Origin: Fimenecus sp052273845
GTDB taxonomy: Bacteria; Bacillota; Clostridia; Oscillospirales; Acutalibacteraceae
Direction of reading: 5' to 3'
Assembly: GCA_052273845.1 (NCBI GenBank)
Contig: DAVZHM010000013.1
Span: 1-30,530 of the forward strand
Length of the DNA: 30,530 nt
Part shown: in pieces, positions 1 through 8,562 of the stretch
How positions within the stretch are numbered: position 1 is the first letter of the stretch
Layout: each line of letters starts with the position of its first letter
Program-made: the position numbers and the translations under genes
The notes under the pieces: generated by a model
Databases searched by the model: none
Told to the model about the DNA's origin: nothing
Seen by the model: only the letters and a program-made list of their open reading frames with translations

Positions 1-1
1 T

Positions 2-45
2 TTCCCCTGTTAGGGGAATCACCCCACCGCCTTTGAAAAGGCGGG
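2..45. repeat. Two small intergenic hairpins downstream of the protease
   Basis: Positions 2-8 and 12-18 form a perfect 7-bp hairpin (TTCCCCT/AGGGGAA). Positions 27-33 and 38-44 form a second one (CCGCCTT/AAGGCGG) with a TGAA loop. They lie 3' of the subtilase gene on the minus strand. Neither is followed by a clear U run on that strand, so a terminator role is only possible. They resemble the hairpin modules near 29606-29800 in style (short G+C-rich palindromes with GGGGAATCACC-like flanks). I infer that they are dispersed intergenic repeats. Confidence 0.5.
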
Positions 46-66
46 CGAAACTTTAATTTTCGCTCG

Positions 67-130
67 AATTACGGTTCGAGAGGGTATGTAAAAAGCTCGC
101 ACAACGTAAACCCACGATTTGCCCCGCGTT
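67..130 (-). repeat. Dispersed repeat copy abutting the protease stop codon
   Basis: Read on the minus strand, this segment matches the repeat array at 29374-29605: AACGCGGGG, then AAATCGT, GGTTTAC, TTGTGCGA, TTTTTACA and CCTCTCGAACCG in the same order and spacing. By eye about 52 of 59 positions agree with the first array copy, and the tail CGTAATT matches the end of the third copy. The element ends exactly next to the subtilase stop codon (131-133). It is therefore an inverted, distant copy of the same family. Confidence 0.8.
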
Positions 131-3100
131 TCACACGGTGCGTGCACCTGAAGCGATTTGCAATACCCAACGCGCGTCCACGGCGTTCACTTTTCCGTCG
201 CCGTTCACATCGGCAAGCGAAACCGCATTGTCCTCTATCTCGCGTGCACCCGAGGCGATTTGCAAAATCCAACGCGCATCTACGGCATTGACTTTTTTGT
301 CCTTGTTGACATCGCCCTTCTTGAACGCGAGTTGCAACGAAGCAAGCGCCGTATATATCGCTTCGGTTTGCGTGTCTAAAAGCGCCTGTTGCTCCATTGT
401 GTAGGAAGAAGTATCCGTTTCGAGTGCCGCGTCCAACACCGCCAAAGACTCCGCCGTATACTGCGTGCGGTCAATCGCCGACGCGAGTTCCGAGGCCTCG
501 TGATACGCGGTGAAATCCGCCGCCCTGAATTTCGGATGATTTTCCACCGCTTCGGTCGTTACACTGTGGAGAATTTCTTTGTCGCGGCTTTCCACAACGC
601 AATAATATGCCGCCGCATCATCCGCGAGGTTCGGCTGATAATAAAACTGCGTTGCGCCCTCTATCGGCGTGCCGCCCTCGTTGGAAACGGTATCGTTTTT
701 GTACCATTGATAGGTGCAGTTAAAACCTATGGCGTAGGCGAAAAGATATTCCGTATCCGCTTCGACCTTTTGCGGCAGGTCGCAAGTCACGGCAGGCACC
801 GCGCAGAATACGGCGTTTTCCGTATCATTTGCAAATGTTTCGGCATACGTGCCGACATTTCCATACACCGTAAACATGTTTTGCGGTAGAATCGCCGAAA
901 CGCTCGAGGTCACGGCAGGCAACACCAATTCGGTAAGTGTCGGCGGCAGGCTCAACACCGTAACGGCGCTGTCCAACTGTAAAAATTCTACACAAGAACG
1001 GTCAAATGCCCCACTGTATACGGTAATGACCGCGGGCAGACTCAAGTTTTTAAGCGATGTGCAATCGGCAAAAGTCCCTTTTTGCACGGTGACAAGGCTC
1101 GGCAAACAGACGATTTTCAGCGAACGGCAAAGCGCAAAAGCATTTGCCTGTGCCGACTGCGCCCGCGGGAAAAATGCAACTTTCAACGCGGTGCAGCCTG
1201 AAAATGCGCTGCTTCCGATTTTCGTAACATTTTGGAAATCCGCCTTCGGCAATGCGGTATTGCAAAAGGCTTCCGTTGCGATTTCCGTAACCGACGGCAA
1301 GAAAACCGTCCGCAAAGCCAAACAGTTTTTAAACAAGGCGTTGGTCACCGTTTTGAGAAGCGGCAACGAAACTTCCCGCAACGCGGCACAACCTTCAAAC
1401 GCACGCGCGCTTACCGAAGTCGCGTTCGGCAACGAAACACTTTCAAGCGAAGTGCCACGGAAAGCGTACATACCAACGCTCAAAATCGTATCGGATTGCA
1501 GTTCTGTGAGACTTTTGGCGTTTTCAAAAGCGGAAATTTCTATGGATTTCGCAGCATCAAACACCACATTTTGCAGGTTGTTGCAGCCCGAAAATGCTTT
1601 AATCCCGAAAGACTCGATTTGCGCAAACGGGAATTCGGCAATCGAACTGTTTTGGAATGCGCTCATCCCCACGGTCTTTAACCCCGCGCCCGTAACGCTT
1701 TTTAGGGCGGTACAACCCGAAAATGCTTCAAAATCCACGGAAACCGCCGTGTCGGGCAACGCAATCGACTGTAATGTGGCATTGTCCTTGAATGCGCGCA
1801 TACCGATGCCCGTTACCACCGTACCGCGAATGGTTGCAGGCACGGTAACATCCGTTTTATTCCCGACATATGCGGTGATTTTGCCGTTTTTGTCGATATC
1901 AAACAAATCTTCTTCCGACTTCGTAGAGCGCGTATATTTTTGGGTGACCACGCGACTCGGCAATTTGCCTTTGGAAATCGCTACGATGGAAACCTTGGTA
2001 TCTGTGGAAATTGTCAGCGGTGCTTTGTACTGCTTGCCGTTCACAATCCCGATTTCGGGAAAATCGCTTTCGCTGTTGAGCACATACAAAATGATGGTGT
2101 TTTTTTCAAGCGAAGAAAGCACCAAAGAAAACGATTCGCGGAAGTCCCCGCCCGCTACGCTGAAAATCGGGTCTGCTGTTTTGGGTTGTTTGCTCAAAAT
2201 GTATTTTAAATACAAAATCCCGTTGCCGTAGAGGTTTTGCCCCTCGTTTTCCACCACTTTGACAGCGTAGTCTTTTAACATTTGTTCCGCCTCTGCCGCC
2301 GTCTTGTTCGGATATACGGAACGGATAATCGCCAACCCCGCCGACACAAGCGGCGTTGCCATGGAAGTGCCGCTCATCAGCATATAAGTATTGTTCAAAT
2401 AACTGCTTTTTACATTGTCACCGGGCGCGGCAATGTCAACGGTGTTGTTGTAATTGGAATAGGTGGCAAGTGTGTTTTGCTGCGACACGGCGCTGACCGT
2501 AATCGCGGACTCCACGCATGCAGGGGAATAATATGTTTTGGAAAGGTCTGCTTTGTCATTGCCTGCCGCGGCAACAACCTGCACGCCTTTTTCCACGGCA
2601 GCATTCACAGAATCGGTCATGGTTTGGCTTTCACCGGGCCCCGAAAGGCTCATATTGATGATGTCCGCGCCGTCTGCGACCGCACTGTCCACCGCAAGGG
2701 CAATCAGGCTTGAGGGGCCTTTGCCTTGGTTATTCAGCACTTTGTACGGCTTGATTTTCACATTGCTCAAGGTGTTATCCGCCAAAATCCCCGCCACGTG
2801 CGTACCGTGGCCGTAATCGTCCTCGCAGCTGTCCGGTTCGCCCGTTGTGCTCAAATTAAAATGATTTTCCAAAAGTCTGCCCGCAAGCAATTCATGGTCG
2901 GTATCCACGCCGCTGTCCAAAACCGCAACCACAATTTCAGGCATAGCAAGTTCGGCAAGTTGCAGTTTGATGTCCTCAAATCCGATTTGCTCCGACACCC
3001 AGGACTGCGCCTGTTCGCGTATCGGATACAAAAGTTCCCCGGCGCTTTTGTCAGGGAATGAAGACGCACTCTCCGTTTCGGCTTGCATAACGCGGATATA

Positions 3101-3760
3101 GTCCGGCTCAACATAGACCACATCGGGGCAGTTGAGGTAATAATTATAGGCGTTTTGCGCCGCATTTTCGGTTTTATACTGTAAAATATACAGATTTTTG
3201 TATCCGCTGACGCACTGTGTTGCGCCCTGTAAATCAATTTTTTTCTTCGCTTTCACAATCAACCGCTTCGACTGAAACGCTTTGTAAACCACAGCGCTGT
3301 TTTGTGTCGCGGCTTCCACGGTGTACCCGAATGCCTCTAAAACCTCGGTAGCAGGCACAATACATTTGCCGTTTTCAAACCTTGCAACGCTGTCCGCCGT
3401 GACGGTGTAAGCACTTTCGGGCGTTTGTACTTGCAACTCGGCGCTTTTGTTTTGCAACCGCACGCTGGTCTTCCCGTCGGAAAAAACGCCGGCTTCGTCG
3501 CCTTGCGTTTCAAAAGTAATCGGCAAGCGGCTTTCCAAACTGTCGGCATCGGCTTCATCCTCGGACTCGGTTTTAATGTACGCATCCGAAATAAAACTGT
3601 TGCCTTGGTCGTAAGTACGCACCAATTTAATCAAATCTGCTGTAAACGCAGATAAACCGTCCCCCTCGGCATCGGGCGCGGCAAACGCCGTAAGCCCCGC
3701 CGACAAGGGAAGCATACAAAGCACTATACATAAAAATACAGAAAAAAACCGTTTCCACAT
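131..3760 (-). CDS. Secreted subtilisin-like serine protease with leucine-rich repeats and C-terminal dockerin
   Basis: S8-family endopeptidase of 1209 residues, secreted and probably surface-associated. From the chosen ATG the order is: signal peptide 1-27; a copper-amine-oxidase-N-like segment (about 127-165); an I9-like propeptide (166-223); and the catalytic domain with Asp282 (VLDSGVD), His318 (GHGTHVAG), Asn401 and Ser466 (SGTSMATP). A chitobiase/Fn3-associated-like segment (about 530-612) follows, then many BspA-type leucine-rich repeats (about 640-985), an Ig-like domain, a FIVAR-like helical stretch, and a type I dockerin (1149-1209) with two nearly identical Ca-binding halves ending QIASGAR. 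The reading frame continues upstream to a GTG at 3883, but the signal peptide begins at the ATG at 3760 and the promoter lies between them. The dockerin implies docking to a cohesin encoded outside this window. Target proteins cannot be told from sequence. Confidence 0.93.
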   Translation of the reverse strand: MWKRFFSVFLCIVLCMLPLSAGLTAFAAPDAEGDGLSAFTADLIKLVRTYDQGNSFISDAYIKTESEDEADADSLESRLPITFETQGDEAGVFSDGKTSVRLQNKSAELQVQTPESAYTVTADSVARFENGKCIVPATEVLEAFGYTVEAATQNSAVVYKAFQSKRLIVKAKKKIDLQGATQCVSGYKNLYILQYKTENAAQNAYNYYLNCPDVVYVEPDYIRVMQAETESASSFPDKSAGELLYPIREQAQSWVSEQIGFEDIKLQLAELAMPEIVVAVLDSGVDTDHELLAGRLLENHFNLSTTGEPDSCEDDYGHGTHVAGILADNTLSNVKIKPYKVLNNQGKGPSSLIALAVDSAVADGADIINMSLSGPGESQTMTDSVNAAVEKGVQVVAAAGNDKADLSKTYYSPACVESAITVSAVSQQNTLATYSNYNNTVDIAAPGDNVKSSYLNNTYMLMSGTSMATPLVSAGLAIIRSVYPNKTAAEAEQMLKDYAVKVVENEGQNLYGNGILYLKYILSKQPKTADPIFSVAGGDFRESFSLVLSSLEKNTIILYVLNSESDFPEIGIVNGKQYKAPLTISTDTKVSIVAISKGKLPSRVVTQKYTRSTKSEEDLFDIDKNGKITAYVGNKTDVTVPATIRGTVVTGIGMRAFKDNATLQSIALPDTAVSVDFEAFSGCTALKSVTGAGLKTVGMSAFQNSSIAEFPFAQIESFGIKAFSGCNNLQNVVFDAAKSIEISAFENAKSLTELQSDTILSVGMYAFRGTSLESVSLPNATSVSARAFEGCAALREVSLPLLKTVTNALFKNCLALRTVFLPSVTEIATEAFCNTALPKADFQNVTKIGSSAFSGCTALKVAFFPRAQSAQANAFALCRSLKIVCLPSLVTVQKGTFADCTSLKNLSLPAVITVYSGAFDRSCVEFLQLDSAVTVLSLPPTLTELVLPAVTSSVSAILPQNMFTVYGNVGTYAETFANDTENAVFCAVPAVTCDLPQKVEADTEYLFAYAIGFNCTYQWYKNDTVSNEGGTPIEGATQFYYQPNLADDAAAYYCVVESRDKEILHSVTTEAVENHPKFRAADFTAYHEASELASAIDRTQYTAESLAVLDAALETDTSSYTMEQQALLDTQTEAIYTALASLQLAFKKGDVNKDKKVNAVDARWILQIASGAREIEDNAVSLADVNGDGKVNAVDARWVLQIASGARTV

Positions 3761-3812
3761 AACCGCAAAACCCCGCTTTGAGTTCCCGAAACTTTCCCGT
3801 TCGGTTAGGTAT

Positions 3813-3841
3813 ACTATACTATATTTCATTCTAAAATGCAA
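3813..3841 (-). promoter_or_regulatory. Promoter of the subtilase gene
   Basis: Minus strand: TTGCAT (3836-3841), 17-bp spacer, TATAGT (3813-3818). It lies 53 bases before the ATG at 3760 and inside the upstream extension of the reading frame, which supports the shorter start. Confidence 0.7.
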
Positions 3842-3926
3842 TCGAAAACGCAATAATTTTGAAGTTTTTTCAACTTTTTTCACTGTTTTTGTTGATTATT
3901 TTTCCAAAGAAGAAATATATTCAAAA

Positions 3927-3960
3927 AAAACAGGAACATTCTAAAAAACGTTCCTGTTTT
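3927..3960 (-). terminator. Intrinsic terminator after argS
   Basis: Perfect 11-bp inverted repeat AAAACAGGAAC/GTTCCTGTTTT with a 12-nt loop. On the minus strand it is followed by a run of T (complement of A 3923-3930). It lies 27 bases past the argS stop and upstream of the protease promoter, and the T-rich flanks on both sides make it potentially bidirectional. Confidence 0.85.
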
Positions 3961-3986
3961 TTACCTATTCAACGAGCGACTTCACT

Positions 3987-5729
3987 TTACATACTCTCCG
4001 GTGCGGAGATTTTGAACGCGGTCAAGAGATTTACCATCACACTTCTGACGGCAAGGCAGAGATTTACGCGCGCTTGCCGAAGGCTTTCGTCCTCTACGCC
4101 GATTTTGCACGCGTTGTAATATTTGTGGAACAGCGTGGCAAGGTTGATGGCATACCGCGTGATTTTTGCGGGGTCATAGCCTTTTGCCGCCGCAATAATT
4201 TCATCGGTCAACGCCGCCAAATGGCGAATCAGTTCGTGTTCCTCGGGCGTGTTCAACTGTTCGAGTTCCGCCTCTGTGCACGCACGCGGCGTAACGCCGT
4301 CTGCCGCAAGTTTTTTGAGAATACTGCAAATGCGCGCGTTGGCATATTGGCAGTAATACACGGGATTTTGCGAATTTTCGCTCACCGCAAGCCCCAAATC
4401 GAAATCAATCGTCGAACCCGGCTCGCGCAAGTTGAAGAAAAACCGCGCCGCGTCAATCGGCACTTCGTCCAGCAAATCCACAAGCGTTACCGCGTTGCCC
4501 GTGCGTTTTGACATACGAACGGGTTCCCCGTCTTTCATCAAATTCACAAGCTGCATCAAAACCACATCTAAGCGGTTGCCGTCTAAACCGATGGCGTCGA
4601 GCGCACCTTTCAAACGCGCCACATGGCCGTGGTGGTCGGCGCCCCAAACGTCAATCGCCTTTTTAAAGCCGCGCGCTTCCATTTTGTTTTTGTGATACGC
4701 AATGTCCGCGGCGAAATAGGTCGGGTTGCCGTTTTGCCGAATGAGCACATCGTCTTTTAATTCGAGTTTGTCAATCTGCTCCTGTGTTTTGCCTGCCGCT
4801 TGCAGTTTTTCGGTTTGCACCTCAATATTTTTGTACCAAACCGCGCCGTCTTTTTCGTAGGTTTTGCCGTTTTCGGTCAGCGTTTTTATCACTTCGTCAA
4901 TCGCGCCCTTATGCAGTTCGCTCTCGTGGAACCATTTGTCATAGGTGATGCGATATTTCGCAAGATTTTCCTGCATATTCCGAATGTTTTTCGGCAAGGC
5001 AAATTCTACCAATGCCGCACGGCGTTCCCGTTCGTCTTTTTCAAGATACCTGTCGCCATATACTGCGGCAAATTCCTTTGCGCGTTCGGTGATGTCCGCA
5101 CCGTGGTAACTGTCCTCAGGCAGTTCGACAGCGTCCTCACCTTTAAACAACTGCTGATACCGAATGTCCAAAGACAGTCCGAATTTTTCAATTTGATTGC
5201 CCGCGTCATTGATATAAAATTCGCGCGTGACATCATATCCCGCCATTTCGAGCACCGCCGCCAAGCAGTCGCCCAAAGCGCCGCCGCGCGCGTTCCCCAT
5301 ATGCATGGGCCCCGTGGGATTTGCAGAAACGAATTCCACATTGACCTTTTCGCCTTTGCCATAATCGCTTCTGCCGTAATTTTCGCCTTTTTCGAGCACA
5401 TCCAAAAGAATGTCGGCATAGAATTTGTCATTCAGGCGGAAATTTAAAAATCCCGCCCCTGCAACCGAACATTCCGAAAAATAACTGTCGGCAAGGTCAA
5501 TGTGTTTTTCGATTGCCTGCGCGATTTTCACGGGCGCGGTGCGGAACACCTTTGCCCCGACAAACGCCGCATTGGTCGCATAGTCGCCGTTGGCTCTGTC
5601 CTGTGGGATTTCCACAATAAAAGGCGGCATCTCTGCTGCGGGCAGTTCCCCTGCGGCAATTGCCTTACCGAGCGCCTCCAATACAAGCGTATGCAGCGCG
5701 TTTTCTGTTTCCTTTACCAATTTCGACAT
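3987..5729 (-). CDS. argS: Arginyl-tRNA synthetase
   Basis: Class I aminoacyl-tRNA synthetase that charges tRNA-Arg in the cytoplasm. At 580 residues it is within the family's usual size. The N-terminal tRNA-recognition (Arg_tRNA_synt_N) domain comes first, then the HIGH-type motif as HMGN at 143-146 inside VSANPTGP-MHMGNARGG, then the KMSKS-type motif as MSKR at 406-409, and a DALR-type C-terminal anticodon domain. The ATG is preceded by AAGGAGA. It sits 42 bases downstream of the DUF1934 gene in the same direction, the arrangement known from Bacillus (ywiB-argS). A TATAAT lies at 5761-5766 without a convincing -35 box, so it is probably cotranscribed with ddl and ywiB. Confidence 0.98.
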   Translation of the reverse strand: MSKLVKETENALHTLVLEALGKAIAAGELPAAEMPPFIVEIPQDRANGDYATNAAFVGAKVFRTAPVKIAQAIEKHIDLADSYFSECSVAGAGFLNFRLNDKFYADILLDVLEKGENYGRSDYGKGEKVNVEFVSANPTGPMHMGNARGGALGDCLAAVLEMAGYDVTREFYINDAGNQIEKFGLSLDIRYQQLFKGEDAVELPEDSYHGADITERAKEFAAVYGDRYLEKDERERRAALVEFALPKNIRNMQENLAKYRITYDKWFHESELHKGAIDEVIKTLTENGKTYEKDGAVWYKNIEVQTEKLQAAGKTQEQIDKLELKDDVLIRQNGNPTYFAADIAYHKNKMEARGFKKAIDVWGADHHGHVARLKGALDAIGLDGNRLDVVLMQLVNLMKDGEPVRMSKRTGNAVTLVDLLDEVPIDAARFFFNLREPGSTIDFDLGLAVSENSQNPVYYCQYANARICSILKKLAADGVTPRACTEAELEQLNTPEEHELIRHLAALTDEIIAAAKGYDPAKITRYAINLATLFHKYYNACKIGVEDESLRQARVNLCLAVRSVMVNLLTAFKISAPESM

Positions 5730-5771
5730 AAGTTTAAACTTCTCCTTGTATATTCCCTATATTATAATATT

Positions 5772-6197
5772 TCATTTTAAAGTCACCGTGAGCGTCATAC
5801 GGTTTTCAATCGCCGCTTGCGCGTGAAAATCGGTGGTATACCGAAAATGCAGCCGTCCGCCGTCTTTGGTGAGTTCGTTTTCCACGCGTTCGGTATACAC
5901 GCCCATCATCAGTTCCCCATACGGGGTGCTGTATGCCGTGGAATTGCGTTTGCCCGCCTCAAAAAGCATTTCGCCGCCGAAGTCCCCCTCGCGCGTGACG
6001 GAGACCAAACTGTCCCCTACGGCGCGCACCGTGGTGCGACAGCTTCTTGCGTCCTCGTCATATTCCGTGTATTCCACCAAAAAGCCTTCGTCGGTTTCAC
6101 AAATCGTCCCGACCACGCTCATTTCGATTTTTTCGGTTTCGCCGTCCATCGTCTGCGCGTTGCAAACTTCGATAAGCGCGTCCAATTTTTCCGTCAT
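5772..6197 (-). CDS. ywiB: DUF1934 (YwiB-like) beta-barrel protein
   Basis: A 141-residue cytoplasmic protein of the YwiB/DUF1934 family, predicted as a small calycin-like beta-barrel of unknown biochemical role. Supporting features are the alternating strand pattern, the internal IEMSVVGTI / FLVEYTEY segment, the late FRYTTD stretch, and above all the position directly before argS, which is conserved in Firmicutes. Its ATG overlaps the ddl stop by four bases (ATGA), with AGAAGGA just upstream, indicating translational coupling. Family assignment rests on pattern and context, and no catalytic residues are evident. Confidence 0.85.
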   Translation of the reverse strand: MTEKLDALIEVCNAQTMDGETEKIEMSVVGTICETDEGFLVEYTEYDEDARSCRTTVRAVGDSLVSVTREGDFGGEMLFEAGKRNSTAYSTPYGELMMGVYTERVENELTKDGGRLHFRYTTDFHAQAAIENRMTLTVTLK

Positions 6198-7258
6198 ATT
6201 TCCTTCTCCTGTGCGAGGGTGAACAGTCTGTCTAACAGTTCCGAATACGGCACGCCGCTTTGCTCCATCAGTTTCGGATACATGCTGATGGAAGTAAATC
6301 CCGGCAGGGTGTTAATCTCATTGAACAGCACGCGCCCGGTATCTTCTTCCACAAAGAAATCCACGCGTGCAAGCCCCTCGCAATCCAGCGCCGCAAAGAT
6401 TTTGACCGCCGCTTGCTGCACTGCCGCCTGCGATTCTTTTGCAATGTGCGCGGGGATTTGCAGTTCACTGCCCTCGTCTATGTATTTTGCTTCGTAATCA
6501 TAAAATTCCTTGCATGGCACAATGCCGCCGACCACGGACGCCGCCGCACCGTGATTGCCGAGTACGGCACATTCCGCTTCGAGCGCGTTTTGCACCGCCG
6601 CTTCCACGACGACTTTGCTGTCCTCTTTGAACGCCGTTTCCATAGCGGTGAAAAATTCCGCGTGGGTTTTCACTTTGGAAATGCCGACCGAAGAACCCGC
6701 GTTGGCAGGTTTTACAAACATCGGGTAAGAAAGTTTCTGCTCTGCTTCCTCAACAAACGAGGCGGCATTTTTTTCGTAATCGTATTTCGTAATCGCCGCC
6801 CAAGGGGTTTGCTGCACGCCCACGCTGTCGGCAATCAAGTTGGTTACGGCTTTGTCCATACACATCGCCGAAGCGCGCACGCCGCATCCGACATACGGAA
6901 TCCCCGCAATTTCGAGCACCCCTTGTACGGTGCCGTCCTCGCCGTTTTTGCCGTGCAAAACGGGGAACGCCGCGTCTATGCGGATTTTCTCCGTGCCCGT
7001 CTTTCGGAACACCAAAATGCCATGGTCTGCGCGGTCAAGGGAAACGGTCGCTTTGGTGCAGTTGCCGTCAAGCCATTTGTCGTCGGGGAGCGCGTCTGCG
7101 CCGCCCTCATACAAAAGCCACTCGCCCGTTTTAGTAATGCCGAGCATATACACCGCGTATTTGTCGCGCGGGATATTCGCAATCACCGACGCCGCCGACA
7201 CGCACGAAACCGCATGTTCGCTCGACACGCCGCCGAATAAAATCAATACATTTTTCAT
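6194..7258 (-). CDS. ddl: D-alanine--D-alanine ligase
   Basis: ATP-grasp enzyme joining two D-alanines for peptidoglycan precursors. The N-terminal GG-SSEH-VS signature is present (Glu14), then HGKNGEDG, VKPANAGSSVGISK for ATP binding, YDYEAKY (253-259) and the Mg-binding NEINTLPGF near the C-terminus. The YDYEAKY loop is the form found in D-Ala-D-Ala enzymes rather than in VanA-type D-Ala-D-Lac ligases, so no vancomycin-resistance role is indicated. I chose the ATG at 7258 (354 residues) because GGGGTG lies six bases before it. A GTG three codons upstream is possible. It is the first gene of the ddl-ywiB-argS group. Confidence 0.96.
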   Translation of the reverse strand: MKNVLILFGGVSSEHAVSCVSAASVIANIPRDKYAVYMLGITKTGEWLLYEGGADALPDDKWLDGNCTKATVSLDRADHGILVFRKTGTEKIRIDAAFPVLHGKNGEDGTVQGVLEIAGIPYVGCGVRASAMCMDKAVTNLIADSVGVQQTPWAAITKYDYEKNAASFVEEAEQKLSYPMFVKPANAGSSVGISKVKTHAEFFTAMETAFKEDSKVVVEAAVQNALEAECAVLGNHGAAASVVGGIVPCKEFYDYEAKYIDEGSELQIPAHIAKESQAAVQQAAVKIFAALDCEGLARVDFFVEEDTGRVLFNEINTLPGFTSISMYPKLMEQSGVPYSELLDRLFTLAQEKEI

Positions 7259-7324
7259 CGAAATCACCCCAAAGTATCACCGAAGCACATCTGCTTTTAC
7301 ATATACTTATACATATACAGATAA

Positions 7325-7353
7325 ACTATATCATATACCGCCCTTTTTCGCAA
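7325..7353 (-). promoter_or_regulatory. Promoter of ddl
   Basis: Minus strand: TTGCGA (7348-7353), 17-bp spacer, TATAGT (7325-7330). The 5' leader is about 60 bases and contains two 12-bp direct repeats beginning ACATATAC (around 7297-7320), of unknown meaning. Confidence 0.65.
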
Positions 7354-7374
7354 TCACAAATTCACAAAAACTTA

Positions 7375-7403
7375 ATGACAAACCGAAAAAACTATGATAC
7401 AAT
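7375..7403 (+). promoter_or_regulatory. Promoter of the gene at 7438
   Basis: ATGACA (7375-7380), 17-bp spacer, TACAAT (7398-7403). It is divergent from the ddl promoter, with the two -35 boxes only about 20 bases apart. Confidence 0.65.
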
Positions 7404-7437
7404 AGTTAGCAATCTACAAACAAGGCAGGTTTTTGAA

Positions 7438-8352
7438 ATGACGCATACCGATGCAATCGCCGCTGTATGGAAAGGCATTTCCGCCGCACTCGAAGAAAAC
7501 GGCTTCTCGGCTGTTGTGCCCGAGGGCACCGAAAAGGGCGCACTGCCCACCGTGACGGACGGCGAGCATACTTATATGGAATTTACAGGCGCCAAAGGCA
7601 AACTGCGTTTGGAATTTTTCGGCGCACAGGCTTTGCTGTTCTGCACGGACATCAATGCCGACGAATCGACCGACGAGGATTTGAAAAAACTGTCGGCAAA
7701 CTACTTCAACCCCGAAGAATTTGACGAGCGCGACATCAAATCGCTTTGCAACGAATTGAGCGACAGCATTCGCTCGAAATTCGGCAAAAAGACCGCTTCC
7801 AAAGGCAAAAACGGCAAAATGCCGACGCCCGTTTCGAGAAGCGCGGTCAAAAACGGCGCACAAAGTTATGACGGCAACACCCTTGCCAACCGCTTAACGG
7901 CAATGTATCCCGACTTAAAAGCACCGTATCACGAGAATTACGAAAAATACGGTGAATTTTTAGCGGACGAGTTCTTTATGCAGTACGGCGCCGCGCGCAT
8001 CATTGCGACCATCAAATCGAGAAGCCGCCAAGACTGCCAAAAACTGTTCCGCATCCTCAACGATATTTACGAAAACGGCTCGAATGATACGCAAAGCTTA
8101 ATCGCCGTGACCATTCTCGGTGAAATGAACAATGACCCCGCGTTACTCGAAACCGCAAAAGAATATATGTGTGACGATATGTGCGACACCGTGTTGCTCG
8201 TCAACAAATATCTGGCATCACCCAAAGGCAAACGCGCCAAGGAAAAAATGAAAAATCCGCCCGCATACAAGCCCAAGAAGGAGAAAAAGCCCGGTATGTT
8301 CGCCCAGGCAATGGCGGGCGCAGGCGGCGCAGGCGGTATGCCCCCGATGTAA
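7438..8352 (+). CDS. Uncharacterised cytoplasmic protein with helical C-terminal half
   Basis: 304 residues, not recognised with confidence. There is no signal peptide or membrane segment. The N-terminal part (1-75) looks like a small alpha/beta domain ending in FFGAQALLFC. A Lys/Gly-rich linker (about 115-140) is followed by an all-helical half (about 145-255) with acidic patches. The C-terminal tail is Lys/Pro-rich and ends in a low-complexity Gly-Ala-Met-Pro run (GAGGAGGMPPM). The helical part recalls small DUF7674-type helical domains, but that is a weak impression. I chose the ATG at 7438 because AAGGCAGG precedes it and the promoter lies just upstream of it; the frame stays open farther upstream across the promoter. 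It is probably monocistronic: a strong hairpin follows. Confidence 0.8.
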   Translation: MTHTDAIAAVWKGISAALEENGFSAVVPEGTEKGALPTVTDGEHTYMEFTGAKGKLRLEFFGAQALLFCTDINADESTDEDLKKLSANYFNPEEFDERDIKSLCNELSDSIRSKFGKKTASKGKNGKMPTPVSRSAVKNGAQSYDGNTLANRLTAMYPDLKAPYHENYEKYGEFLADEFFMQYGAARIIATIKSRSRQDCQKLFRILNDIYENGSNDTQSLIAVTILGEMNNDPALLETAKEYMCDDMCDTVLLVNKYLASPKGKRAKEKMKNPPAYKPKKEKKPGMFAQAMAGAGGAGGMPPM

Positions 8353-8384
8353 TCGGCGAAAAATCAGAAATGTAAACCACCACA

Positions 8385-8412
8385 GGCGCACCGTTTCCGG
8401 AAACGGTGCGCC
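8385..8412 (+). terminator. Intrinsic terminator after the gene at 7438
   Basis: Perfect palindrome with arms GGCGCACCGTTTCC and GGAAACGGTGCGCC, immediately followed by GATTTTTC. It separates the 7438 gene from the sortase cluster promoter at 8461. Confidence 0.85.
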
Positions 8413-8460
8413 GATTTTTCTGTATTTCCCGCTTTGTTTTCAACGATTTTCAAAAAAAGG

Positions 8461-8489
8461 TTTACAAACCAAATTTGTTGTGGTATGAT
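8461..8489 (+). promoter_or_regulatory. Promoter of the sortase cluster
   Basis: TTTACA (8461-8466), 17-bp spacer, TATGAT (8484-8489). The leader of about 65 bases contains an imperfect hairpin (CGTATTGG.../CCGAATACG, about 8499-8533) before the AAGGGAGAG ribosome binding site. Confidence 0.75.
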
Positions 8490-8562
8490 AATTCTGCCGT
8501 ATTGGGTATCATAGCTATCACTGCCGAATACGCAAAAATTTTCACAAGGGAGAGTTCCTAAC

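Noticed and set aside
849..2231. Open plus-strand frame of 460 codons
   Set aside because: It is antisense to the leucine-rich repeats of the subtilase. Repetitive structure on one strand keeps the opposite frame open.
3761..3883. Longer start for the subtilase
   Set aside because: The extension contains the promoter, lacks a ribosome binding site and would place the signal peptide internally.
6194..7258. Vancomycin-resistance type ligase
   Set aside because: The YDYEAKY loop is that of D-Ala-D-Ala enzymes, and no vanH, vanX or vanS/R-like gene is nearby.
7290..7325. ACATATAC direct repeats in the ddl leader as an operator
   Set aside because: They are low-complexity AT-rich words. Two copies 12 bp apart in such sequence are not enough to claim a site.
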